Assembly: GCA_016930475.1 (NCBI GenBank)
Contig: JAFGGR010000146.1
Span: forward strand, 1-5,999
Source of the DNA: Clostridiales bacterium
Lineage (GTDB): Bacteria; Bacillota; Clostridia; Saccharofermentanales; Saccharofermentanaceae
Direction: 5' to 3'
Length of the DNA: 5,999 nt
Shown here: piece after piece, positions 1 to 5,100 of the stretch
Layout of the letters: the number at the start of each line of letters is the position of its first letter
Numbering within the stretch: position 1 is the first letter of the stretch
Program-made: the position numbers and the translations under genes
The notes under the pieces: model-generated
Told to the model about the DNA's origin: nothing
Database searches by the model: none
Seen by the model: only the letters and a program-made list of their open reading frames with translations

Positions 1-211
1 AGGGGCCGAGACGATCCGAACCTGTGCCGCTTCCCTGGCCGGACAGCGCGGACGCCAGGGACTCGGCGTAGCCGCGAAGCTTTTCGCGATGCACGGAAAC
101 GGTATAGTTACGGAACAAGAGGAGGAAAACGGCGCCGACGATGATCGCGAAAACCAGGAGCGCAACAATAAAGTAGAGGCTCAACCTCCGGGCGATTTTA
201 CTCTTCGGCAT
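1..211 (-). CDS. Sensor histidine kinase, N-terminal part (runs off the window)
   Basis: This is the first 70 codons of a membrane protein that follows the response regulator gene and overlaps it by 14 nt (ATG at 211, regulator stop at 198-200). The start MPKSKIARRLSL is a short basic cytoplasmic tail, followed by one hydrophobic helix at about residues 12-33 (YFIVALLVFAIIVGAVFLLL). From residue 34 (RNYTVSVHREKLRGYAESLA) the chain looks like the start of an exported sensor domain predicted to be helical. The kinase core (HAMP, H-box, ATPase) lies beyond the window edge, so the identity rests on the tail-helix-sensor layout and on the coupled position behind an OmpR-type regulator, the usual arrangement for such pairs. 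The overlap suggests translational coupling, giving matched amounts of kinase and regulator. The signal sensed cannot be told from this fragment. Confidence 0.85.
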   Translation of the reverse strand, partial: MPKSKIARRLSLYFIVALLVFAIIVGAVFLLLFRNYTVSVHREKLRGYAESLASALSGQGSGTGSDRLGP

Positions 212-890
212 CTTCTTGCACCTCGAATTTATAGCCTACGCCCCAGATGGTCTTAATGCTCCACGAGGGGTGCTCGTACTCGTCGAGCTTGGCGCGCAAT
301 CGCTTGATGTGGCTGTCGACCGTCCGGTTGTCGCCGAAGTAGTCGTAGCCCCACAGCGTGTTCAATAAATTTTCTCTCGAAAAAACTTTGTTCTTCGTTG
401 CCGCGAGCGTCCAGAGGATCTCGATCTCTTTCTTGGTCAGCGGCACGGCATGATCGTTGATCTTTGCCGAATAGTCGTCCAGATTTACGGTCAGGTCCTC
501 GAAAACAAACACTTGCGCCTGCGCCGTCTCGCGCTCGATCCGGCGCATGATCGCCTTGATGCGCGCCATGACCTCGCCGGGCGAAAAGGGCTTGACGATA
601 TAGTCGTCCGCCCCGATCTCCAGCCCCATGATCTTCTCGAAATCTTCACCGCGCGCGGTGATCATGATAATGGGAACATTGCTTTCCTTGCGGATCTCCC
701 GGCACACCGAGAAACCGTCCTTAAGGGGCATCATCACGTCCAGAAGGACGACATCCGGCTTTTCGCGCGCGAAAAGCCGCTGGGCCTCCTCACCGTCGTG
801 CGCGATGACGGTCCGGTAACCTTCCTTCCTGGCGTACTCTTCCAGAATCGATGTGATTTGCGTATTGTCGTCGGCAATGAGTAGCTTCAT
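198..890 (-). CDS. OmpR/PhoB-family response regulator
   Basis: This is a 230-residue two-component transcription factor of normal length for the family. The receiver domain (about 1-120) has the acidic pair D7-D8, the phosphorylation site D51 in DVVLLDVMMP, T78 in MITAR and K100 in IVKPFSPGE, so every residue needed for phosphotransfer is present. The DNA-binding winged helix covers about 128-226: LTKKEIEILWTL starts its helical part, RTVDSHIKRLRAKL (189-202) is the recognition helix and IKTIWGVGYKF the wing. A ribosome binding site (AAAAGGA, about 900-906 on this strand) sits 8-9 nt before the ATG, which supports this start. The gene overlaps the downstream sensor kinase by 14 nt. The likely promoter is about 90 nt upstream, with a TATAAT at 989-994. 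The regulon cannot be inferred and no trusted gene symbol applies. The family call is secure. Confidence 0.97.
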   Translation of the reverse strand: MKLLIADDNTQITSILEEYARKEGYRTVIAHDGEEAQRLFAREKPDVVLLDVMMPLKDGFSVCREIRKESNVPIIMITARGEDFEKIMGLEIGADDYIVKPFSPGEVMARIKAIMRRIERETAQAQVFVFEDLTVNLDDYSAKINDHAVPLTKKEIEILWTLAATKNKVFSRENLLNTLWGYDYFGDNRTVDSHIKRLRAKLDEYEHPSWSIKTIWGVGYKFEVQEDAEE

Positions 891-988
891 TGGATTTATC
901 CTTTTCCGGCGTCTTGAGCCGTCTCACGTAGTGAAAATGTGTCGAGGGCGGAAGTGTTCCGGGGAGGCACGGCAAGCGTTGTTCTTAT

Positions 989-994
989 ATTATA
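989..994 (-). promoter_or_regulatory. Likely -10 box of the response regulator promoter
   Basis: Read on the minus strand these six bases are a perfect TATAAT, about 100 nt before the regulator ATG. At the usual spacing (1012-1017) no convincing -35 box is seen. The place is instead taken by an inverted repeat (1006-1026). This could mean an activator-dependent promoter or a repressor site over the -35 region. Transcription would begin near 981 and leave a leader of about 90 nt. Confidence 0.45.
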
Positions 995-1005
995 ACTGCA
1001 GGGAG

Positions 1006-1026
1006 GCGAAAAGAGTTCATTTTCGC
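1006..1026. repeat. Inverted repeat GCGAAAA-N7-TTTTCGC in the response regulator promoter
   Basis: There are two perfect 7-bp arms with a 7-bp spacer, centred at 1016, where the -35 region of the minus-strand TATAAT at 989-994 should be. The arms share the CGAAA/TTTCG core with the palindromes at 1224-1297. The right arm also runs into TTTCGCTATATC (1021-1032). This is possibly a regulator binding site. The symmetry is seen directly; the role is inferred. Confidence 0.5.
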
Positions 1027-1160
1027 TATATCTCATCTGCCAATAGGAAATCCCGAATATTGATGTTCCGAATTCCGTGCCGTCCTCGATCCACTTCATC
1101 CATCGAAATGACATACTTGGGGTAACGATCCGGAATCGTCTCGAGTGCCGATAATTCTCT
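1026..1160 (-). pseudogene. C-terminal remnant of an AAA_14/DUF4143 ATP-binding protein
   Basis: This minus-strand frame reads 44 codons, from RELSALETIPDRYPKYVISM through to the end NIRDFLLADEI and a TAG stop at 1026-1028. The pattern REL-x-x-L-x-x-I-x-D-x-YPKYV-x-S-x-D, then GIR-x-I-N-I-x-DFLL, is what I recognise as the extreme C-terminus of AAA_14/DUF4143 ATPases. These are proteins of about 400 residues, common and multicopy in Clostridia and other anaerobes. A TAG at 1161-1163 closes the frame just upstream, and I could not find the Walker motifs or the rest of the protein in any frame as far as 1403. So only about a tenth of the gene survives. No start codon or ribosome binding site belongs to it, and it is almost certainly not a functional gene. 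The family call comes from memory of the motif and was not tested by a search. Confidence 0.72.
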
Positions 1161-1165
1161 CTACC

Positions 1166-1180
1166 TTCTTGACACAAGAA
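1166..1180. repeat. Perfect palindrome TTCTTG-ACA-CAAGAA
   Basis: This site has 6-bp arms and a 3-bp centre. On the plus strand it contains a consensus -35 box, TTGACA (1169-1174), with only a poor -10 candidate (TATACC, 1190-1195, spacer 15). It therefore looks like an operator over a -35 element. It also lies 6 bp from the point where the ATPase remnant loses its frame (1160), so it may instead mark the edge of a deletion. Confidence 0.5.
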
Positions 1181-1223
1181 TACATCGTCTATACCGAAAA
1201 CTCAGCCCTAAATTTGCATTTCT

Positions 1224-1239
1224 TTTCGATATAGCGAAA
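1224..1239. promoter_or_regulatory. Palindromic site TTTCG-ATATAG-CGAAA (copy 1)
   Basis: This 16-bp site has perfect 5-bp arms around an AT-rich 6-bp centre, which suits a dimeric regulator. Its last 12 bases (GATATAGCGAAA, 1228-1239) recur inverted at 1021-1032. It also overlaps TAGCGA-N6-TCGCTA (1232-1248), a second inverted repeat. It sits between the zinc-ribbon gene and the two-component operon, upstream of the ATPase remnant. Confidence 0.55.
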
Positions 1240-1263
1240 GCAATCGCTATTTTTGCCAGTTCA

Positions 1264-1279
1264 TTTCGATGTAACGAAA
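1264..1279. promoter_or_regulatory. Palindromic site TTTCG-ATGTAA-CGAAA (copy 2)
   Basis: This has the same design as the site at 1224: perfect 5-bp TTTCG/CGAAA arms around a different AT-rich 6-bp centre, 40 bp downstream. Conserved arms with a varying centre point to selection for protein binding rather than simple duplication. Confidence 0.55.
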
Positions 1280-1281
1280 AC

Positions 1282-1297
1282 TTTTGATGTCTCGAAT
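1282..1297. promoter_or_regulatory. Degenerate third copy TTTTG-ATGTCT-CGAAT
   Basis: This 16-bp stretch matches the neighbouring site (1264-1279) at 12 positions and starts exactly 18 bp after it. It is only partly symmetric. It ends 8 bp before the proposed -35 box of the zinc-ribbon gene and is likely a weak or decayed copy of the same site. Confidence 0.38.
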
Positions 1298-1305
1298 ACA
1301 CAGGG

Positions 1306-1334
1306 TTGAATGATTCCTCATTTTCTAGTATTTT
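1306..1334 (+). promoter_or_regulatory. Possible promoter of the zinc-ribbon gene
   Basis: TTGAAT (1306-1311), a 17-bp spacer and TATTTT (1329-1334) each match the housekeeping consensus at four of six positions. The stretch is AT-rich and ends 69 nt before the ATG. The palindromic sites at 1224-1297 would lie just upstream of it. It is a weak match, and the TTGACA at 1169 is the main alternative. Confidence 0.35.
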
Positions 1335-1344
1335 TTATGTTACT

Positions 1345-1369
1345 ACACCTGCCCATCTATGGGACACCT
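1345..1369. repeat. ACACCT direct repeat flanking a CCCAT-CT-ATGGG palindrome
   Basis: ACACCT occurs at 1345-1350 and 1364-1369, and the 12-bp palindrome CCCATCTATGGG (1352-1363) fills the gap. It lies in the probable 5' leader of the zinc-ribbon gene, 34-58 nt before its ATG. The hairpin would be small, so it may be a binding site or may have no function. Confidence 0.35.
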
Positions 1370-1403
1370 CGGTAAGATGATTTGATAATAAGGGAGAAAT
1401 ATT

Positions 1404-2390
1404 ATGAAATGCAAACAATGTGGCTATCTTTTAGCTGAAAACGAGACGGTTTGCCCTGCTTGCGGCGACATAGCAATCGGCGCCCCCTTGCCCGAAGCTC
1501 AAACAACACCCATCGTATCCTCAACAAATCCGCTTTCCGAGAATCTGCCCGAACGCCAAACCGATCCATCTTATCCGAGTTCCAATACAAAAAAAGGCAA
1601 CCCCCTTCTTAAATCGATGATTTTCGGAGTCGTTGGGATGGTAATCGGTGCAACGGTGCTTTTCGCCATTTTATTAAATAGCGGAATATTCGATACCGGC
1701 GCCTCACAGATTGAGGGAAAAGGTTATGACACACCGGAAGAGGCGGCTGAAGCCTACCTCATTGCACTTCGCGATCAAGATATGAATGCTATGATCTCCA
1801 CCTTTGCCATCGAGAGTTATGTCGAAAATTATGACTTCAATGCCATGGTTGAGCGACTTCAAGCTTATACGCCAAATATGGAGCTTCCTTTCCCCAATTC
1901 AACACCCCACACTAAAGAACTAAATCTCGAATCTCGTCGCAAAATCGTCACTCAAAGCATCACGATTCAGTATTTTTTTTATAACTACTTGATTGATGAC
2001 AGTGGGTATGGAACAACGTTGACTTTGAATGATTATCCGGATCTGGTCGATGATATGGAGAAAGCATCCAAAGACTATTTCTTCGAAGATCTGGAAATTA
2101 CGGGCTCCATGGATCCTGAGGATCTTTCTGATCTGTACGAAGGTGAACGGAATCAAGAAAATATAGCTAAACAGGTAAAGCCTTATGGGGTGAAAAGAGA
2201 TGAGGTCGCTAACGTCGTCATTACTTTTGAGCTTGATGGCGATGAATATATCTTCTGCCCGCAACTCATCGAATATAACGGCCGGTGGTACATCCAAACG
2301 TTTCAAGGTAATCTTTCAAATCTGATTGGTCTCGGATACTATGCAGGAGCGATCACACCCTACCCCCTTATTGTCAGTCCGGGCGTGTAA
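1404..2390 (+). CDS. Zinc-ribbon, single-pass membrane protein of unknown function
   Basis: This is a 328-residue protein in three parts. Residues 1-21 form a zinc ribbon (C3-x2-C6 and C17-x2-C20). Residues 22-70 are a Pro/Ser/Thr-rich linker ending in a basic KKGN patch. Residues 71-91 are one transmembrane helix. The remaining part, about 235 residues, should lie outside the cell. It opens with GYDTPEEAAEAYLIALRDQD (107-126), the usual start of NTF2-like or lipoprotein-type domains, and nears its end with NGRWYIQTFQG. This zinc ribbon-helix-exported domain plan is common in Clostridia, mostly uncharacterised, and is often suspected of envelope or stress roles. The ribosome binding site AGGGAG (1391-1396) is 7 nt before the ATG, so the start is secure. 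The gene stands alone, opposite to all its neighbours, and looks AT-richer than they do, which may indicate separate acquisition. The function is unknown. Confidence 0.9.
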   Translation: MKCKQCGYLLAENETVCPACGDIAIGAPLPEAQTTPIVSSTNPLSENLPERQTDPSYPSSNTKKGNPLLKSMIFGVVGMVIGATVLFAILLNSGIFDTGASQIEGKGYDTPEEAAEAYLIALRDQDMNAMISTFAIESYVENYDFNAMVERLQAYTPNMELPFPNSTPHTKELNLESRRKIVTQSITIQYFFYNYLIDDSGYGTTLTLNDYPDLVDDMEKASKDYFFEDLEITGSMDPEDLSDLYEGERNQENIAKQVKPYGVKRDEVANVVITFELDGDEYIFCPQLIEYNGRWYIQTFQGNLSNLIGLGYYAGAITPYPLIVSPGV

Positions 2391-2438
2391 TAGTAGGCCG
2401 AACCGGTCGGGACAGTGGTCAAGTAGACTCCCCCAAAA
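2391..2438. other. Unexplained junction between the zinc-ribbon gene and the MDR remnant
   Basis: These 48 bases separate the zinc-ribbon stop codon from the point where the dehydrogenase remnant stops resembling its family. They include GGACAGTGGTCAAGTAGACT followed by CCCCCAAAACAAG, which belongs to neither side. The rest of the 2391-2708 gap is the remnant itself. I see no clear terminator for the zinc-ribbon gene here: the one small symmetry, CCGA-ACCGG-TCGG (2398-2410), has no T-tract. Confidence 0.4.
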
Positions 2439-2690
2439 CAAGACCTTTTTGCATCGAGAGAAGGTGCTTATTCCGGCCACAACAAAAATGATCCGGTAAG
2501 CACTGCCTCCCGCCAAATAATCGGTCTTCGAGTAATCAATCGCCCGATCCGCTCCTAGGCCGCGCACGAACTGCTGAGTATTTGGTCCGCGGACATCCGT
2601 GACTTGAGTCCCGAAATGTTTTGCGATCGGAGCCGCAAAAACGCTGATTCCGCCCGAGGCACCGATGATCTGGACATGATCGCCCTTTCT
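2439..2690 (-). pseudogene. Remnant of a second MDR oxidoreductase (cofactor-binding part only)
   Basis: One open frame reads RKGDHVQIIGASGGISVF, then IAKHFGTQVTDV, GADRAIDYSKTDY and STFSRCKKVL. This is the Rossmann part of a zinc-independent MDR oxidoreductase and aligns with residues 139-221 of the intact enzyme at 3403-4344 (GHRVLLVGASGGVGLF, LAKYFGAHVTAV, GADDVIDYTRTK). The N-terminal catalytic domain is missing, and after KKVL (2439) the frame continues into unrelated sequence. The second glycine of the nucleotide loop is altered (GASGGIS for GASGGVG). No start codon with a ribosome binding site is present. The SFSRCK-type motif is absent from the intact enzyme (SLFTYRKLL), so this was probably a distinct relative rather than a recent copy. 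It begins right after the stop of the DUF4386 gene and in the same frame. Confidence 0.85.
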
Positions 2691-2708
2691 TGACCGATTG
2701 AGAGAGTG

Positions 2709-3314
2709 TTACTTGTTAAATCCCTTGACCATGAGCCAAATCGCCAGGACAACTTCATTTGCTGCGATCGGCACAAGCATTGCATCGAGGATCATGTGTT
2801 CAATGCCGGCAAGCCGCAGCGCTGTGACCAGAAGCAGTATGACGGATGCGGCCAGCCCCCACATCGATAGGACTCCCGGAACGAGTCGGGTGCGGTAGAG
2901 TAAGAGATAGAAAAGCAAGGCGCCCGCGATAAAAAAGTAGATGTGAAAGTTCGCGTAAATCAAGCTGCGATAGTCTTTTGTTGACTCGGATAGGATGCAT
3001 ATGCCCCCGGCGATTATCAGAGCGCCTTCAACCAGCTTACTGATCAGATAAGCGCCATTCAGGACTTTGTTCCCGGTCGAATCATTTACCGTACCTCTCC
3101 GATCCATACGAAAAAGCGGAAACATGAGTACTGCGATTCCGATGACCGCAAGTCCGCTGATGATATCTGCGGCAGATCCGAGCGGGATATTCCCGGTCGC
3201 ATCATAGAGGAGCATGGTGTAGGCAAGCAGGATCAGGACTCCGACTGACGCTGCGCGGAATCGCCGGGTAGGGCGATTTGTGGTTTCGGGTGTTGAGATA
3301 GATGTGTTTTTCAT
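2709..3314 (-). CDS. DUF4386-family membrane protein
   Basis: This is a 201-residue integral membrane protein with six likely helices, at about residues 21-38, 50-70, 85-108, 119-141, 149-170 and 176-196. Recognisable family features are ADIISGLAVIGIAVLMFPLF, the LVEGALIIAGGI helix, the LLYRTRLVPGVLSMWGL stretch and a final NEVVLAIWLMVKGFN. Together they fit DUF4386, a family of unknown function. I place the start at 3314 (MKNTSIS), because a near-perfect AAGGAGG (3321-3327) precedes it by 6 nt. An upstream in-frame ATG at 3380 would add 22 basic residues but lacks such a site. The gene follows the MDR oxidoreductase after 88 nt with no visible terminator, so it is probably the last intact gene of that operon. 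The protein is slightly short for the family. Its role may be linked to the oxidoreductase, but this is unproven. Confidence 0.85.
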   Translation of the reverse strand: MKNTSISTPETTNRPTRRFRAASVGVLILLAYTMLLYDATGNIPLGSAADIISGLAVIGIAVLMFPLFRMDRRGTVNDSTGNKVLNGAYLISKLVEGALIIAGGICILSESTKDYRSLIYANFHIYFFIAGALLFYLLLYRTRLVPGVLSMWGLAASVILLLVTALRLAGIEHMILDAMLVPIAANEVVLAIWLMVKGFNK

Positions 3315-3402
3315 AGTGCTCCTCCTTGTTTTTCTGAGCGAAAAGCGATTTGAACCAAACCCTTCGAAAAAGAGCCTCAAAATAGACGTGACGGGTTAAC
3401 TC

Positions 3403-4344
3403 TTACGGGATTACATTGACGACGACTTTACCGCCGGCGTGCCCGGCTTTCACGTAATCAAAAGCTTCAGCAGCCTCCGGGAGTGAGTAGCGTCGGTCGA
3501 TGACCGGCCGGATCCGGCCTTCCTCGACGAGCTTCATGACGAACGCAAGGTCCTCGGTGCTCTGCTTAGTAAAAAGCATACGCATTTTCCTTTTTCCAAT
3601 GGAAAGAAGCGGGCTGAGGAAGAGAACCCTTATGAATTGGGAGATTGCACCGCCGATACCAACCCAAATACCGTCCGGCACCAGGAGCTTTCTGTATGTG
3701 AAAAGCGAGTAGTTTCCGTTGATTGCGAGGATAATGTCGAATTTTTCTGGAAGTGACCTCAGCTTGGTTCGGGTATAATCGATGACATCATCCGCTCCGA
3801 GGGCAGTTACGGTTTCGGTGTTTCTCGGACTGCAAACGGCGGTCACGTGTGCGCCGAAGTATTTGGCCAGCTGAAGCGCGAACAGTCCCACGCCTCCGGA
3901 AGCACCGACAAGCAGGACGCGGTGCCCGGGCTTGATTCCACCTATGTCACGAAGGCCTTGAAGTGCAGTGAGCGAGGCCATCGGAATGGCGGCCGCGTTT
4001 TCGAAGGATACCGAGTCAGGCTTTGAGGCTAAGATGTTCTCCGAAGCCGTGACGTATTCCGCAAGCCCTCCGAAATTTGAGATGGAAAGGTCGCCGAAGA
4101 CCGCGTCGCCGACCCGGAACTTCTTCGCATCCGGTCCGACCGCCTCGACGAGACCTGCGATATCGGCGCCGAAGATGCCGCTTTTCGGGCCGATGCCCAT
4201 CTGCATGGAGCGATAGTCGGCAGCGTTCAGTGATACCGAATGAATCTTGACAAGGACCTGGTCGGCGGTTGGGACCGGCTTTTCAATATCGGTGAGCCGC
4301 ATGGCGGGCGGGGCGTTTCTTTTCGAGTAGACCATTGCCTTCAT
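3403..4344 (-). CDS. Zinc-independent MDR oxidoreductase (quinone reductase/alcohol dehydrogenase type)
   Basis: This is a 313-residue cytoplasmic enzyme of the medium-chain dehydrogenase/reductase superfamily, of normal length. The GroES-like substrate domain covers about 1-125 (VLVKIHSVSLNAADYRSM, then FGADIAGLVEAVG at 58-70). The Rossmann domain follows, with the nucleotide loop GASGGVG at 147-153. The C-terminus has the family ending AGHAGGKVVVNV. The cysteine and histidine ligands of catalytic zinc are absent: SLNAADY replaces the usual Cys motif. It should therefore act like quinone oxidoreductases, using NAD(P)H, probably NADPH, to reduce quinones or unsaturated carbonyls. The substrate is unknown. 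The ribosome binding site AAAGGAGT (4351-4358) is 6 nt before the ATG and lies inside the last codons of the XRE gene, 4 nt away, so the two are co-transcribed and probably coupled. The XRE regulator may control it. Confidence 0.95.
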   Translation of the reverse strand: MKAMVYSKRNAPPAMRLTDIEKPVPTADQVLVKIHSVSLNAADYRSMQMGIGPKSGIFGADIAGLVEAVGPDAKKFRVGDAVFGDLSISNFGGLAEYVTASENILASKPDSVSFENAAAIPMASLTALQGLRDIGGIKPGHRVLLVGASGGVGLFALQLAKYFGAHVTAVCSPRNTETVTALGADDVIDYTRTKLRSLPEKFDIILAINGNYSLFTYRKLLVPDGIWVGIGGAISQFIRVLFLSPLLSIGKRKMRMLFTKQSTEDLAFVMKLVEEGRIRPVIDRRYSLPEAAEAFDYVKAGHAGGKVVVNVIP

Positions 4345-4348
4345 ATCT

Positions 4349-4576
4349 TTACTCCTTTATTATCTTGTACTCAAAGACTTCGCCGATAGAGCGCTCGAAC
4401 GCATCCGCGATCCGGAACGCGAGATCCAGGGAGGGGGAGTACTTTCCGGCTTCGATGGCGATGATCGTCTGACGGGAGGCACCGATCTTCTCAGCCAATT
4501 GCTGTTGTGTCATCTCGCCTGCGAAGAATCGGAGCGTACGGATGTTGTTTGTAATCTCATAGTTCTTCTTACCCAT
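4349..4576 (-). CDS. Small XRE-family transcriptional regulator
   Basis: This 75-residue protein is almost entirely one Cro/C1-type helix-turn-helix. TQQQLAEKIG (23-32) is the first helix of the motif, SRQTIIAIEAG (34-44) the recognition helix, and KYSPSLDLAFRIADAFERSIGEVF the usual continuation. It ends in FEYKIIKE and has no ligand-binding domain. I start it at MGKKNYE (4576) rather than at the ATG at 4636. That start leaves the normal short lead-in, overlaps the preceding gene by only 8 nt (ATGGGTAA) and has GAAGGGG shortly upstream. Small regulators of this kind are commonly paired with membrane proteins in Bacillota and often control their own operon. The ATGTAA-N8-TTACAT site at 5113-5132 is a candidate target. 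It overlaps or nearly touches genes on both sides, so all three are one transcription unit. Confidence 0.95.
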   Translation of the reverse strand: MGKKNYEITNNIRTLRFFAGEMTQQQLAEKIGASRQTIIAIEAGKYSPSLDLAFRIADAFERSIGEVFEYKIIKE

Positions 4577-5075
4577 GCGTGACACCCCTTCGGTAGAAGT
4601 ATAGCTGGCTGATTCCATCCAGAAGAGATCCCGCACAGAAAGAGATGAACATGATATTCATCATGACGGCGAGCGGGAAGCCCAACCGGGCGTAAATCAA
4701 CGCGGCGACCAACCCGAATCCGGCAACGATATAGCCGATTCGCATGGATTTAAGCTCGACGAGCTTGTTCATCTCATCCTCGACCATCTCGACGGCGATC
4801 TTTCTTTCAATTTGCTTGTTATCGCTTTTACCGGTCTGTACTTGCTCCCGGACGGTAATCGACACCGAAAGGAGAATGTGAAAGATAATTTGAATCACGA
4901 TACTCGCGGCGATGCCGATAACGATAAACAGAAGCATCGACCCGGCCCAGAACTTGAGATCGTCCGACGCAGCCTCACCGGCCTTCACTTTCCCGTTAAC
5001 GTAAATACAGTAGGCGACCAGAACCGCGATTCCTGCAAGAGTGGATACGATGGCTTTTTTCTCCGGATAAGACAT
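4569..5075 (-). CDS. Four-helix membrane protein paired with the XRE regulator
   Basis: This is a 168-residue protein with two pairs of helices, at about 9-26 and 41-70, then 112-130 and 133-155. They are separated by a charged, probably cytoplasmic linker (about 75-110: REQVQTGKSDNKQIERK, then EMVEDEMNKLVELKS). It ends in LYFYRRGVTHG. The layout resembles DUF2178-like proteins that sit beside small XRE regulators in Clostridia. I recognise the arrangement but am unsure of the exact family, and the function is unknown. I chose the ATG at 5075 (MSYPEKK) because AAGGAG (5084-5089) is then 8 nt away. The GTG at 5084 and ATG at 5081 in the same frame overlap or crowd that site. The stop overlaps the XRE start. 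An obvious idea is that the membrane protein senses something and affects XRE activity, but nothing here shows it. Confidence 0.9.
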   Translation of the reverse strand: MSYPEKKAIVSTLAGIAVLVAYCIYVNGKVKAGEAASDDLKFWAGSMLLFIVIGIAASIVIQIIFHILLSVSITVREQVQTGKSDNKQIERKIAVEMVEDEMNKLVELKSMRIGYIVAGFGLVAALIYARLGFPLAVMMNIMFISFCAGSLLDGISQLYFYRRGVTHG

Positions 5076-5100
5076 AATCATCACTCCTTAAGTGTTAGTT

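Noticed and set aside
450..884. 144-codon plus-strand open frame inside the response regulator gene
   Set aside because: It lies opposite a fully conserved OmpR-type gene, has no recognisable domain and has no good ribosome binding site.
896..1177. 93-codon open frame on the minus strand upstream of the response regulator
   Set aside because: Its translation resembles nothing, whereas the frame of the AAA_14 remnant within the same stretch (1026-1160) gives a clear family match. The frame is a shadow.
1224..1297. CRISPR-like array
   Set aside because: The repeats are short palindromes 18-40 bp apart with differing centres. They do not have the identical 25-35-bp repeats and uniform spacers of a CRISPR array, and no cas genes are present.
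3315..3402. Separate promoter or terminator between the MDR and DUF4386 genes
   Set aside because: I found no hairpin with a T-tract and no paired -35/-10 boxes in these 88 bases, so I treat the genes as one operon.
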